From assembly GCA_017311315.1 (NCBI GenBank), contig CM029671.1:23682565-23746564 (forward strand): 64,000 nt of DNA, given 5' to 3'. Shown piece after piece: positions 10,507 to 21,645 of this stretch (position 1 is the stretch's first letter; each line of letters opens with the position of its first letter). The position numbers and the translations under genes were made by a program. Source of the stretch: Dendrocalamus latiflorus. Taxonomy: Eukaryota > Streptophyta > Magnoliopsida > Poales > Poaceae. Below the pieces are notes generated by a model. That model saw only the letters and a list, made by a program, of their open reading frames with translations. It ran no database searches and had not been told where the DNA came from.

Positions 10507-12491
10507 TCACATCACCGGGTAGGCGGCACACATGGCGATGCCGCACGTGCCTTCCTCGGCGGTGACGCCCCTCGCCATCCGAAAGTACCCCTTCTCGCCC
10601 CACGTCTCGCCCCACGAGTTCTTGACAATCCAGTACTTGCGGCCCTCGTCATCGGCGCCGTACCCGACCACCGTCACGGCGTGATTGAGGCCGGTCCCGC
10701 AGGGGCCGGAGTACACCCCGCCCTCATAGAATTGAAGGTTGTCATCTGCGTCGATCCCCACGGCGACCGGCTGCCGTGCCACGGCGCGCTCGAGCGCGGC
10801 CTCGCTGTTGGCCTCCACCATCTCGGCGCCAGCGATCTTGACCGCGTGTTTGCGTGCCTTGCCGCGGTCGCACTCCCCCTTCTCGGTCGTGTACGGGTAG
10901 TCCGATTCGGTGGTGAGGCCGCCGTTCTCGGCGACCCACAGCATGGCAGCCAGAGGAAAGCCCCCGTCGCAGCCGTTGTCGTAGTCGTCGCAGTCCAAGA
11001 GCTCCTGCTCCGAGAGGGAGACGAGGTCGCCCGTCTTTATCTTATGCAGGCCTTCGATTGACGCTACCGTGGCAAACGCCCAGCAACTACCTGCCATTAG
11101 TCAGACGTTCTTACTACGGTAAGTCCAAGTACCTATTAATTAGTGGAGTAATACCAAACTTGTGATAGCACATATACAGCCACGTAAGACATTTTCATGT
11201 ACATTTCAATCATGTGCTGAACTTACACTGCATCTCCAAAACCACTTTTAGACTCGCTTACCAGAACTAGGTATACAAGTTCAAGTACAAAGATCCGATT
11301 TTCACGTTAATAGACATGTTTTTTTGGATTACAAGGAAGACACGTGTTACTGCGCACGCACACCATACGTACGTCCACGCAAATGCCCCCTTATACATAC
11401 TAAAAATCACCCGTGCAAGTTTAGAGAACACAGTGCGATTTACTCATTTCTCATGCATACGGGCTTTTTTTTTAACTAAAACTTATGGCTTTTAGCTATG
11501 ACTTGTGGCTTTTGAGCTGTTCGTACGAGAGATTACAGAATAAAACTTACGTACAGTTTTTGTCGATATAAATGAAGTCGGTATAGTATGTACTATAATT
11601 AACTCAATTAAAAATTAGTTACTATAGAAAAATCGAAAACAGTTTTTAGAGCTGAAAACAGGCGGCGATAGCACGCGTTCAGCTAATGTTGGGCCATGTT
11701 GCATACCTATCTGTTAGCGCGTTCTAGATTATCGTCATTTTTTTCTGGCTATATTTTTTTTACGTGTGAAATCCTACGGAACTTCACAGAGTTTTGCTGT
11801 GTTCCACACTGGTCATTTCGACTCCCAAAATACTCGATACATCATGCTATATTGTCCCCTCATGACACTGATGCAATTGCCTTTAGTTTTGTCCATATTA
11901 TTAATGGTCTTCATGCACTGTGCTAATCAAATTAAGGGGAATTTAGTTATGGTAAGTCAACACATATATATTGTCCAACTTGTCGTCGGTAGATCAAACT
12001 GCAATTATATAATTGGTAACTTGCTTACCACATGGATTTTGGTCCTTGACCGGCGTCACCGCACCCTTGGTCCTCCAGTCCACGCTGTTAGGGACCTCGC
12101 CGTCGTCCGAGTAGCTCCGGTTGCGGCCCTCGCCGACCGGCCCGGCGCGCGTGGTTATGAGCTGCCGCAGGCCAGCGCGCTCTTGCCAGGCCGGCATGGT
12201 GTACCGGGCCCGGAACTCCTGGCTGGTGAGGTCGGTGAACTGGTTCTCGCCGAGCTCGTACGTGAGCTCGCCGCGCCGGTTCGTGGCCTCGATGTACGCC
12301 ACGTTGCGGCGGTATATCTCGAACCGACGCAGCCGCTCCTCGGCGGTCGCGTACGTCCGGTTATACGTGGCCTGCCAGACGCGAAACTTGTCCATCATGA
12401 GCATGTCGCCGACGTCCACACGGCCGCCCGACGCGCCGGCCAGGAAGAAGGCGCATAGGAGAGCGAGAGCTAGAGAACGTGACATCGCCAT
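10507..12491 (-). CDS. Papain-like cysteine protease (C1A, SAG39/SAG12 type)
   Basis: Two exons, 12491-12029 and 11090-10507, separated by a phase-1 GT-AG intron that splits the glycine before the catalytic cysteine. The product is 348 residues, the normal size for this family. In order it has a signal peptide (about 1-23), an I29 inhibitor propeptide with an ERFNIN-like helix (about 35-92), and a mature domain from about VPNSVDW (133). The active site is complete: Q151 (oxyanion hole), C157 in CGSCWAF, H291 in LNHAVTVVGYG and N312 in VKNSWG. No granulin tail is present. Such enzymes are routed through the secretory pathway to the vacuole or apoplast and work in senescence and defence proteolysis. 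I chose the ATG at 12491 because it starts the signal peptide; upstream in-frame ATGs lie in the leader. The gene looks intact. Confidence 0.92.
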
Positions 12492-12566
12492 GATCGAGAT
12501 GTGATAAGGGATAACTAGCTTTGGCTGTGCTGCTCGGTGGTGGTAGTGATCGAGCAGCAATGGGTG

Positions 12567-12578
12567 TTCTTATATAGT
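12567..12578 (-). promoter_or_regulatory. TATA box of the cysteine protease gene
   Basis: CTATATAAGAAC on the minus strand, about 80 bases before the chosen ATG at 12491, a normal position for a grass core promoter. Confidence 0.65.
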
Positions 12579-12989
12579 GGCGCGGCGGTCGATCAAGATT
12601 CATCTTTGGAGGAATTGTATCCTTTGCCATTCTCGGTATATGCACGGCAGAGTTTAACGGTACCATAGTATTGTTTCATCTTTAGCACCATAGTACCGTT
12701 TCATTTTTAGCCATTCGGTCCAAAAAAAAAAAATCAGAGGTCAAGATCATTGTCTACAGTGATTTGTTTTAGTTCGCAAAGTTGCTGCAATAATTTTGCT
12801 AAAAGCATAGGTGGATGTACGGGTAAACGTGGGCGCACACGTCAGTCACCTCAAAAGTTCCGAAAAGCTGGCGTACACCTTTAATTACTTCTATAGCATA
12901 TGGTCTTGTTATAATTTTGTATAAATTCTAAAAGGTTGACATAAACTTAAAAAAATCTAGAATAAACTCACCTACCATATAGTTAGTAA

Positions 12990-13145
12990 GGCCAGTCTCA
13001 GTGGAGGTTTCATACCCCAGTTTTCAACACACCCATATTTTGGAAACAGTCCTATGAAACTTTTATCATCTCTCTTCATCAATACAGTGTCATATCAGCG
13101 TATTTAATGTCCATAAAACTCCTTAAAACCCCACTAAAACTGGCC
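12990..13145. mobile_element. Tourist-like MITE
   Basis: Inverted ends GGCCAGTCTCAGTGGAG and, reversed, GGCCAGTTTTAGTGGGG. The element is about 156 bp, flanked by TAA on the left and a near match TAC on the right, as expected for PIF/Harbinger MITEs. Confidence 0.7.
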
Positions 13146-13825
13146 TACGGGACTCGAAGCGCGACCGTTAGCCCCAAGACACGGGTACTATACCTGTTGG
13201 TGAGTGTGGTGCCATACTATTGGTGAAATGACGCATCTCGCTTGCGCGCCGCACCCCACTATGCATAATACTAGTAGTATTGTTTTCTCAGTTTCGTCCC
13301 TGCACCATCGAGGCCCACAACGGTCGGAAAACAGCATAGGGAGATGCACGTCAACACAGCATCAGTGCTTTAGTTTGTCTGTTGGGTTGAACTGTTTCAA
13401 AAAAAACCCAGCATTAAAAATAATAATTATAAGGGAATCAAACCTAGCATAATTTAATATAATCAAGAACATGCCCTTAGCAGATATATTTAGAAGTAGA
13501 GAGGAGACCGAATTTCTACACACTCGCACAGGAGGTGATACATATGAATTCCTAGCGTACGTACATCCTTAATTAGCTTCTCAAAATTTACCATCTAAAC
13601 TTGCTTAGCTTGCTGCCATCAGCGTGCGCCAATGTCACCGGTCAGCTACATACGAACACCAGGATTATTCCAACCGATACTGACGACGAGTGACACGATT
13701 TAAACAAGTCGAAGCACAAGCGCCTACAGTTCCCAGAAATACTACTTCGTCGTGCAATTTGACCGGTCAACATTCAACACAACATGCTAGTATCTCGCCA
13801 GTCGCCAAGGAATACTAGATAGGAA

Positions 13826-14020
13826 GGCGTGGCGCCACGCCACGTCAGCCACCGTGTTGACCGAAACAGAAGAGGCGAAAATTCGTGAGAAGCTTTTTAA
13901 AAAAACCGTGGACACATGCGTATTTTCGGGGAAGTCAAAGGTCTTTTTCGTAAAAAATCGAGAACCTGTACGTAATTAAAGGAGGACCTGTACGTAATTT
14001 AGAAAACTGTAAGGCGCTAT
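13826..14020. repeat. Dispersed repeat, copy 1
   Basis: Shares an ordered series of words with 15435-15640, including CACGTCA near the start, AATTCGTGAGA and ACCTGTACGTAA. Both copies are diverged and their ends are unclear. The family is not recognised. Confidence 0.5.
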
Positions 14021-14255
14021 GGTGCGAGGGATGCCCAACATGTGGAAACAGTGGAAGCGCACATGGTTTTGGAGACTCCACACACTCATCACATGCATGC
14101 ACTCCATGCATGGCTGATGACTACGACCCTAGTCAACATTCTGATGCTTTTGCGCTCTCTTTTTTTTTTCAGTTCTATCTCCTTGTGTATTTTTTTTTCT
14201 CATCTGAATTCCAGTCTAGTATATAGCCTCCATATATTCTAGTCTACGACCTTAT

Positions 14256-14440
14256 GGGCTTGTTATTTTCTGCTGCGGTTTATGGCTTTTAACTGAAATC
14301 TTTGAATTTTGTCTATTTACGGTACAGATTATGGAGAGACAGATACTCACTTGCGATTTTGGCTAGTACAGATGTTGGGTTTTTAACGTGTAGATCGTTT
14401 AACTTGTAGACCCCGTCTTGAGAAAATACTCAGCAAAAAC
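14256..14440. mobile_element. Degenerate MITE copy related to the element at 16444
   Basis: Shares GGTACAGATTA, GAGATACTCACTTGCGATTTT-like and CCCGTCTTGAGAAAATACT words in the same order as 16444-16686, but both termini have decayed. Confidence 0.55.
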
Positions 14441-15049
14441 AAAAAACCGTCAATTTTTGACTTAAAAAACAGTTCCATAATAATACCACTACCATCAGAT
14501 CTATGGCGAGACAGGGAAACAAATGTCCTAAATCGCTCCCCCACACCACGTTCTCTCCATGATTCCATCAACGTTCCATCGGTCTTGATGCATTAGAGTG
14601 TCGCCCCGTTGCTCCCACAGATCCTACACCATTGGACCAGTCCAACTCATCTACATGAAGGCATTGGACTGATTATATTGCAAGGGAAACACATACGCGG
14701 ATCATATATTGGATCAAAAATCAATGGCCGAAGTCACAATTATAGCATTGTTTTTTTAAAAACAAATCTAGCTAATCTCTACAGAAATTAAAGGTAGTGT
14801 AAAAAAAAACTGACAAGTTGCCGCGGAACATGGTGCATGTGAGATCAAATGGCCAAGCGACGAAGCGACCTAAAAACTCGTAGACGCCTACGAAATTAAA
14901 AATCAACGCGAGAACTTCACAAGGGGAAACTAAAAGGTAAAGGATGCATGATTGAACCGAGTTAGATGACAAGAGATCCGACAAGATGGCAGTGTAGAGC
15001 CCATCATTGGCACGCTGATGAGTTAGGGATGTTGAGCTTGAGCAGTTTT

Positions 15050-15335
15050 TGGCCTGGTTCATCTCAGCTTAAGCTTCTAACTTTTGGTTTATATTTCATT
15101 ATTTCTAAATTTTGTTTTTTTCTAGGTTTTTAGCTTTTTAAAAGTTTTTTGCTGGTTTTTTTTCCGTATTCGTTTGCGTTGTCTATGATGAATTAACATA
15201 TTTTTTCTATTTTAAATTTTTTAATTTAGTTACATTGAATAAGTCACTATCAATTACAGTATAATTTCAGTCAGATATAATATAATTTTAATTATAAACC
15301 ACCTTATTTCAGTTTAACCAAACAGCATCTTTATT
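15050..15335. mobile_element. Degenerate Tourist-like repeat, copy 1
   Basis: T-rich sequence with the same word order as 16980-17265 (TTGGTTTAT/TTTTTAGCTTTT, CCGTATTCGTTTG, TTAACATATTTTTTCTAT). Clean terminal repeats are not visible. Confidence 0.45.
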
Positions 15336-15434
15336 TGATCTGACATTTTGTTGACTTACTCACCCACCTTTTGATAACTAGGTTACACATGCTAGCTGAA
15401 TGCTTTACTGCTTTAGATGCTACTAGCTACGTAA

Positions 15435-15640
15435 GCACGACGTCACGCCGCGCTAGCTACCGTGTGGACCGAAGTAAAAGAGACGATAATTCGTGAGATG
15501 TTTCTTAAAAAAAATTCGAGGACGCATGTGTAATTTCGAAAAAATCAAAGGGCTTTTTCGCAAAAAAACAAGGACCTGTACGTAACTAAACAAGGACTAT
15601 ACATAATTTTGGAAACCGCGGGCTGCTATCAGTGAAGTGG
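15435..15640. repeat. Dispersed repeat, copy 2
   Basis: Diverged relative of 13826-14020, with the same internal words in the same order. Continuing sequence to about 15760 repeats short motifs such as GGACCTGT. Confidence 0.5.
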
Positions 15641-15945
15641 AGGGTGCTTTCCGGAAAAAAACAACCTAACAGGGACCTGTTGCGAGAAGCAAGGACCTGT
15701 TTGCGAAAACGGAGGACCTCTACGTGATTTTGCAAAACACAGAGGCTTTCTCGTAAAAAAGGTGACGTGGCACACTCCCCGGCCGAGAAGTCCTCCAACT
15801 TTAATATACAGTAGATATGGACCGGTCGCTGGCTATAATAGCTCGGTCAATCCAAAGCGCTGTCCTCCGATCTGATGGTTGAGATAAGAGAAGTATTATT
15901 AGCTAGGTATCGCTGATTAGGACGTAATGGTTGGATGGGGGCTTA

Positions 15946-16346
15946 GAGCAACTCCAGCAGTAGCTCTCAAAATAGAGTCCCTACTTTTTATTTGAGGACT
16001 CTCCCTACTTTTGAGGGCTCTGTTTTTTGGGTTACACTCCAGCATGAGCCCTCAAAACAGGACCCTCAAATTCATTCTTAGAGGGGATGATACATAGGAC
16101 CCACCCTCATCCTCATCCTACTTTTGAGGGCCGAGGGACAAAAAACTCACTTCAGCAGGGCCCCTACTTGAGCCCTCAAAAGTAAGGGCTCCCTCCAGAC
16201 CCCCAGGAATGAGGGCTCGAGGGAGAGATTTGAGGACCCCCCACTTTTGAGGGCTCAAGTAGAGGCCCTGCTGGAGTGAGTTTTTTTGCCCCTCAGACCT
16301 CAAAAAGTAGGATGAGACCTCAGTAGGGGCCCTGCTGGAGTTGCCC
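15946..16346. mobile_element. Tourist-like MITE, 401 bp, GAGCAACTCC family copy 1
   Basis: Ends GAGCAACTCCAGCAG and CTGCTGGAGTTGCCC are inverted repeats. The element is flanked by TTA on both sides (15943-15945 and 16347-16349). The interior repeats CCCTCAAAAGTAGG-type words in both orientations, so the whole element can fold. It has the same length and sequence as the copy at 47467-47867. Confidence 0.85.
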
Positions 16347-16362
16347 TTAGACGATGCGCCAT

Positions 16363-16925
16363 TTCCCCTGCATGCAAAAGCCGAAAGAGCCGAGTCAGTG
16401 CGCCACGCACGCACGCTGGCTTTCTTCCGGAGCTGTACGCTTAGGGCCTGTTCTTTTTTGCTGCGGCTTATGGTTTTTGGCTGAAATTTTTGAATTTTGG
16501 CTGTTTACGGTACAGATTACGGAGAGATCGATACTCACTTGCGATTTTAACTGGTACAGATGTTGGGCTTTTAACGTGTACTACGTTTAACTTATAGACC
16601 CCGTCTTGAGAAAATACTCCGTTTAAAAGTTAGGTACTGTAGCGGCTGCGAGAAGCCGGATGACTTCTCACCAACCGAACAGGCCCTAAATAACGTCGAC
16701 GCATGACAGCCACCAAGCAGTACCAGGCACCACGTACACCGACCGGTTCCCATCGCCCCGCCGGTGCCATTTCCTCGGGCACACGGAACGCCGGATTCGG
16801 TGGCCTCCGCACTACGGTCCACCTACTCTGCGCGGCGGCATCTGATGAATTAAACCGGATGCCAATAGGAACGCACTCTGAGTGGGCTGCCAGTACAACG
16901 TGGTGCAAATGCTGTTGGAAGGAGC
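16363..16925. repeat. Duplicated block B, copy 2 (contains a MITE)
   Basis: Direct duplicate of 9938-10190 interrupted by the MITE at 16444-16686. A shorter, more diverged third match (CATCTGATG-type words, AACACACTCTGA) is at about 17577-17640. Confidence 0.8.
16444..16686. mobile_element. Tourist-like MITE, 243 bp, with its empty site known
   Basis: Ends GGGCCTGTTC and GAACAGGCCC are perfect inverted repeats, flanked by TTA (16441-16443) and TAA (16687-16689). The paralogous block at 10002-10018 reads straight through GTACGC-TAA-ATAACG without the insert, giving the pre-insertion site. Related degenerate copies lie at about 14256-14440 and about 30125-30280. Confidence 0.9.
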
Positions 16926-16979
16926 AGCGTGCCCATGTGCTTTCAAATGATGAAGTTTTGTGTTTGGTGGCCTGCATAG

Positions 16980-17265
16980 TGAGGCCTTGGTCAACTCGGC
17001 TTCGGCTTCTGACTTCTGGCTTATTTTTTACTATTTATAAGTTTCGTCTTTTTTCTGAACTTTTGGCTTTTTGTTGAGCTTTTTTGCCGGTTCTTTTTTC
17101 CCGTATTTGTTTGTATTATACGTAATGGGCTAACATATTTTTTATATTTTTAAATTTTTTAAATTTAATTATGTTAAATAAACCTCTGTCAGCTACAGTG
17201 CTTTTTTCAGCCAGCTACAGTACTTTCAGCCATAAGCCATGAGTTTTTCAGCCGAACCGATCACC
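16980..17265. mobile_element. Degenerate Tourist-like repeat, copy 2
   Basis: T-rich repeat matching 15050-15335 in word order. Its end contains CAGCTACAG and GCCATAAGCCAT motifs common in the GGCTTATGGC-type grass MITEs. Confidence 0.45.
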
Positions 17266-17400
17266 ACCTTAATCTGATCATTATTGAGAGCGCTCTTGCG
17301 CCAAGAAGAAGAAAAGGATGGTCATGAGTTCATGCCTCAGAATGCGATCAGTGCCTCAGATCGCTCGATCGGCACGGCGGCCCAATATCTGCACAGCTTA

Positions 17401-17723
17401 AGGCCTCGTTTCAAACTGTTTTGATTTTACTTAGAACATGACCGCTTTTTAATTTTAGTTTGTTTTATTTTTCTTTTTTTTCTTTGTATTTTCTTTATAC
17501 TCTCTCTTACGAACAGCCAAAATTCAAAAGTTATAAATCAAAAGACATAAAGCATAGCGTAAAAGAATCTCTCCACACACGGTGGTATCTGATGGATTGA
17601 ACCAAATCAGATGCCATAAAAACACACTCTGACTAGGCTAATAGGTGTTACAATATAATTACAGTAAAAAATTTATAGCAGAAATCAAAAGCTATGGCTT
17701 TTAAGCCGTTTGAAACAATTACC
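17401..17723. mobile_element. Candidate Tourist-like element
   Basis: Partly matching inverted ends (AGGCCTCGTTTCAAAC and, reversed, GGTAATTGTTTCAAAC) are flanked by TTA at 17398-17400 and 17724-17726. The interior holds a diverged piece of block B, so it may have captured flanking DNA or be nested. Confidence 0.55.
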
Positions 17724-17772
17724 TTACCCACCGTGGCTGCTGTGACTCACATTCTTAACTAGCTAGCGTTCT

Positions 17773-18325
17773 AACTCTCCCTCCCTCGTGGGCTCTTGGC
17801 CTCGTCTCGCGGACGACCTCCGCCTCCTAGGCAGCGGACAGCGGCGGAGCCGAGCCCTCCGCGACTCTCTCCCCTCCCGAGTCCCGACCTCCACCGTTCT
17901 CCAGGTACACGCTCCCACCCACTCCGCTCCGCCCCGCCCCGCCCCGCCCCGCACGCATGTTGTTCGACCAATCGCCCGACCCACCGTCCGCGTGCATCGT
18001 CCTGCGCTGCAAAGCCGCCCCGCTTCTGTTTCGCTTGTTACCCTCGGCGGACTTACCCGTGCGGCGGTGCGTTGCCATTTGGCCATCAGTGCGAGTGCTC
18101 CAAGCGCCGCCTGCAACACGAATTGGTCCAGTGGGAGTGTGATGCCTTGAACTCCGACATCCCCAATTCACCTTAGATGTATGCATGCGTCAGTTAGTAG
18201 TCGGACTATGTACATTGTACATTTGTCAGATATCTTTAAGATCGAAATGTGGTTTTACCTCATATATGGGCTTGATCAACTGTACAACTTTTTCTCCACG
18301 TGTGATCTAGCCTATATTGGCAAAG
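17773..18325 (+). other. First (non-coding) exon and start of intron 1 of TMEM230-like gene (block A, copy 2)
   Basis: GC-rich leader ending in CCGTTCTCCAG at a GTAC donor (about 17904), followed by intron sequence. It matches copy 1 at 7925-8465. Its position directly upstream of the TMEM230-like coding exon makes it the probable active leader. The upstream boundary at about 17770 is abrupt, so part of the original promoter may be missing. Confidence 0.6.
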
Positions 18326-18469
18326 CAACTAGTTGCATCAGTTATAACTATATTATGTGATCTAGCCTACACTAGATGCAGGAGTGCAGGACCATTCATT
18401 TCAGCTGCAAATTGGCCGACTTTCTCCCTAACGTAATTTTATTCGTGTTGCTACTACTAAAGCATCTCT

Positions 18470-19526
18470 GGGAAATTTAACTTTTTGCCATCCTTAAGAA
18501 TGTCACATATCCAAATGCCATCCTCTACATTGCAATTAATCTTTTGCCACTCTCGAGCCTACGTGGCGCCTAGTCACCCGCCACGCTGGCCGCGCCCGCG
18601 CTGTGCCCGCGCCTCCGGCGGAGCGCCGCCGCCTGCGCCTCCCCGCTCGCCGGCGCCCGCGCCGCCGCCTCCGCCTCCGGCCCCGCGCCGCCGCCCACGC
18701 CTCCCCGCTCGCCTGCGCCCGCGCCCGCGCCTCCGCCTCCGTCGGCGCGCCGCCTCCCCGCTCGCCCGCGCCCGCGCCTCCGCCTCCAGCGGCGCGCCGC
18801 TGCCCGCGCCTCCCCGCTCGCCGGCGCCCGTGCCTCCGCCTCCGCCTCCAGCCCCGCGCCGCCGCCCGCGACTCCCCGCTCGCCCGCGCCTGCGCCTGCG
18901 CCTCCGCCTCCGTCCCCGCGACCGAGACAGGGGAGCGAGGACACCGGCGGCTCGGGCGGTGGGAGCCCGATTCCTTGACGGTGAAGCATCTACGGGCATC
19001 CCGGAGCTCACCTGGGGCGTCGGTCGAGGCCGAGATGGAGCAGGGCGGGCCGGCGGCGAGAGGGAGCTTGGCGGCGAGGATGAAGACGGCGGCGGCTCGC
19101 TGGGGAGGGCGGTGGGGTCCGGCGAGGTGGGGGATGTGCTCGGGGTGCCCTGGAGATGCCCCACGCGCGATGAATTGGCCTGAGACGCAGCGCTTCACCG
19201 GCGGGATCCCGGCGCCGGACTCGGGGAAGATGAGGCGCGGGCGCGGGCGAGCGGGGAGGCGGCGCGCCGACGGAGGCGGAGGTGCGAGCAGGGAGGCACG
19301 GGCGGCGGCGCGGGGCCGGAGGCAGAGGCGGAGGCGCGGGCGCCGGCGAGCGGGGAGGCGCGGGCGGCGGCGCGCCGCCGGAGGAGCGGGCGCAGCGCGG
19401 GCGCGGCCAGCGTGGCGGGTGACTAGGCGCCACGTAGGCTCGAGAGTGGCAAAAGATTAATTGCAATGTAGAGGATGGCATTTGGATATGTGACATTCTT
19501 AAGGATGGCAAAAAGTTAAATTTCCC
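18470..19526. mobile_element. Pack-MULE with long terminal inverted repeats
   Basis: The two ends are inverted copies of each other over roughly 130-150 bp, starting GGGAAATTTAACTTTTTGCC. They are flanked by the perfect 9-bp duplication AGCATCTCT (18461-18469 and 19527-19535), the signature of Mutator-like elements. The 1057-bp element has no transposase. Its interior is very GC-rich, with CCGCGCCTCCGCCTCC-type repeats around a non-repetitive core (about 18940-19210) that looks like captured gene sequence. I cannot name the donor gene. Long open frames in all phases come from base composition and are not called. Confidence 0.9.
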
Positions 19527-19552
19527 AGCATCTCTGATGCAGGTTCTACGAT

Positions 19553-19843
19553 ATGCCTAAGAGACACAATGTTCATTACTCACCTCTTCCTAGAGAGGAT
19601 AGGGATGGCGGCCCTGTAAAGGAAAATAATGATTTTGATCTAAAGTTTGCTTACACTCCAAAATCCCGCAGGACAATTCCATGGAAATCAATTGCTCTAG
19701 CACGTTTTCTCCTCCTCATAGGAATTTCACTCCTCTCCCTTTCGTATTTTATATTCACTAGTCACATGGAAGGTGATGGTTCTCAGGCATATGGTCTCTT
19801 ATTCCTGGGTGTCCTTGCTTTCCTTCCTGGTATGGCAACATAA
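19553..19843 (+). CDS. TMEM230-like membrane protein, 3' truncated
   Basis: The exon begins at about 19543 (GATGCAG/GTTCTACG), ten bases before the ATG. The frame gives MPKRHNVHYSPLPRED, a polar N-terminus with a DLKFAYTPKSRRTIPWKSIAL segment typical of the plant TMEM230 (C20orf30) family. Two hydrophobic helices follow (about residues 49-68 and 80-94), ending in FLPG. TMEM230 is a small two-pass protein of endosomal/secretory vesicles. In relatives a further exon encodes a C-terminal FYETRVAYY-type tail after LPG. Here the frame runs past a plausible donor (G/GTATGG at about 19830) into a TAA at 19841. I found no match to the last exon before the LINE remnant starts at about 20150. The gene is probably broken or ends abnormally. 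Confidence 0.7.
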   Translation: MPKRHNVHYSPLPREDRDGGPVKENNDFDLKFAYTPKSRRTIPWKSIALARFLLLIGISLLSLSYFIFTSHMEGDGSQAYGLLFLGVLAFLPGMAT

Positions 19844-20151
19844 ACCACTCTAGTTATTCTGTATTTACATTGCTATGCAATTGATTCATCTTGAGGAATG
19901 GCATTTTCTTTCCATTTTACTCTTTGTGCTATTAAAAGCAGTGGTGGCTTTCTGTGATAATCTATTTATTTTTCTTGGTGGTTGACTCCCTGCCTTTTTC
20001 TGTATAGAGTTATAAAATCATTCGGATATGTTAATTTATAATCAGTACTGATAATTGACAATTTCATATGAAATTTATGCCAATGGTATTTGTCAGACAC
20101 TAATAGTGCTGTGCTCCCTACAAAGAAAATAAAATACTGTTTGGCATCACA

Positions 20152-21645
20152 ATGTATATGAATTCGTTCAGGGCTAGTTGTCCTAACTACAAGCCACCTA
20201 GAGACATGGCAGTCAACAACCCAGCCGTGTACAATCCAAGGGGCATAGAGGTGAATGTGGACGAGAGGACTTCAAAACTTCAGGTGTTCATGGATGTGGT
20301 ACAATGGAGATGTTGTGATTGTCTGCCTGCTGCCATGGAATGCAGATGCTCCTAACATCATCAAACAGTACTTTGGGACAATAAAATGTTCGCTGGTAAA
20401 GGACATCTTCCCCTCTACCTTAGGTACTGTTTTTGTGAAATTCGTTCATCCTTACAATAGAAACTTGGTCTGTGAAGAGAATGATGGAGTGCATGTTTTT
20501 GAGAATAACATTGGTCAGTTCACTTTGTACTGCACTAAACATGATGACGCTCTTTCTTCTCTTTCAAAGCGTGGATAACCCTAGTTAACTTCCCCATTGA
20601 TTACTGGTCTCATGATGCTCTAGAGCAAGCTGTTAAACCTTTTGGGAAGTTTCTTAACTGGGATGTTTCCAGAGAAGCTTTACAAAACAAGAAAGGGCCT
20701 AAGATTCAGGTGTTGGTGCGAAAGATGAGGGACATCCTGAGGGTTCTGCACTGCTACTTCCCTAAAGTTCCTTTTGGAAAAACTTTCATTGTAACAATCT
20801 CAATTTTCCAAGTGGATCCATCAAGCCCTAATGGACCTTTGGAAGAGGACAGCTCAGATGATGATCATAGCGGTGATGAAGAGGAGGATGACAATGGCAA
20901 TGATGGAGGTGGTAATCAGCAGAATGATCAAGTGCAAGATGGTGGTGGTCAAGAAGAGTAGCAAGAACCTAGCTCATTTGAAACTTATGGGAATAACAAC
21001 TCAGCAACAAATGGGGAACTATTTAATGGAAAAGATAGGAGCTGGGCAGAGTAGGTTGATAATGAGCCAGAGATAGTTCCATACAGGGAGCTATACATAA
21101 GTCTTAAAGAAAAAATGTTGCAGACTGCCACTCGCAAACCTCTGAAAGTTTACTACAGAAAGAAGAGGAAGGTGGGGTCTAGACTTTCTCCTTCTATCCT
21201 AATATCTTTAAAGGTGAATTCTTTCACCCAAAGACTAGTTATTAATGGTTGCACCTCACAAATAATTAGCTTATCTGCTTCTAGAGATGAGTGTAATGTC
21301 TCTCAGTTTTATGTTCCTTCGCATGATGAGATTGTCGCTATTGCTGATAACTAAGCCATAACTAATGTGGAGCTTACCACTTTGGTGCAGTCCCTGCCAA
21401 AAGCTAGTCGTCGCAACTCTAAGAAATCCATTAGGAGAAGCCCCAGGTTGGTGGAACTTTTTGATGGAAGTAGGCCAAGCTATAACAAAGATGGCATCCT
21501 GATAAAGAAGAAGACTACCAAAAAGTTACCTGCTAAACTCACTGTCAAAATCATGAAGACTTTGGGTGATATTGCTAGTGTTCCAAGTGTTGATATGATT
21601 GAAGCCCACTTGAATCAACCACATATTGTGCCTACTGATGGATAA
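20152..21645 (+). pseudogene. LINE ORF1-like remnant
   Basis: Several overlapping frames, broken by stops and frameshifts, together resemble the ORF1/DUF-type nucleic-acid-binding protein of grass LINE-associated families. Features are a WFLFL-like VTLVNFPIDYWSHDALEQAV segment followed by FGKFLNWD, an acidic DDDHSGDEEEDD linker, and a basic RRSPRLVELFDG tail. It lies upstream of an EN-domain fragment in the same orientation. No intact protein can be made. Confidence 0.6.

Noticed and set aside
10492..12504. Long plus-strand open frames over the cysteine protease
   Set aside because: Shadows of the minus-strand protease exons, which carry the full catalytic set.
18485..19511. Several long Pro/Arg/Ala-rich open frames on both strands
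   Set aside because: They lie in the GC-rich interior and inverted ends of the Pack-MULE. Frames are open in many phases and show no conserved domain.
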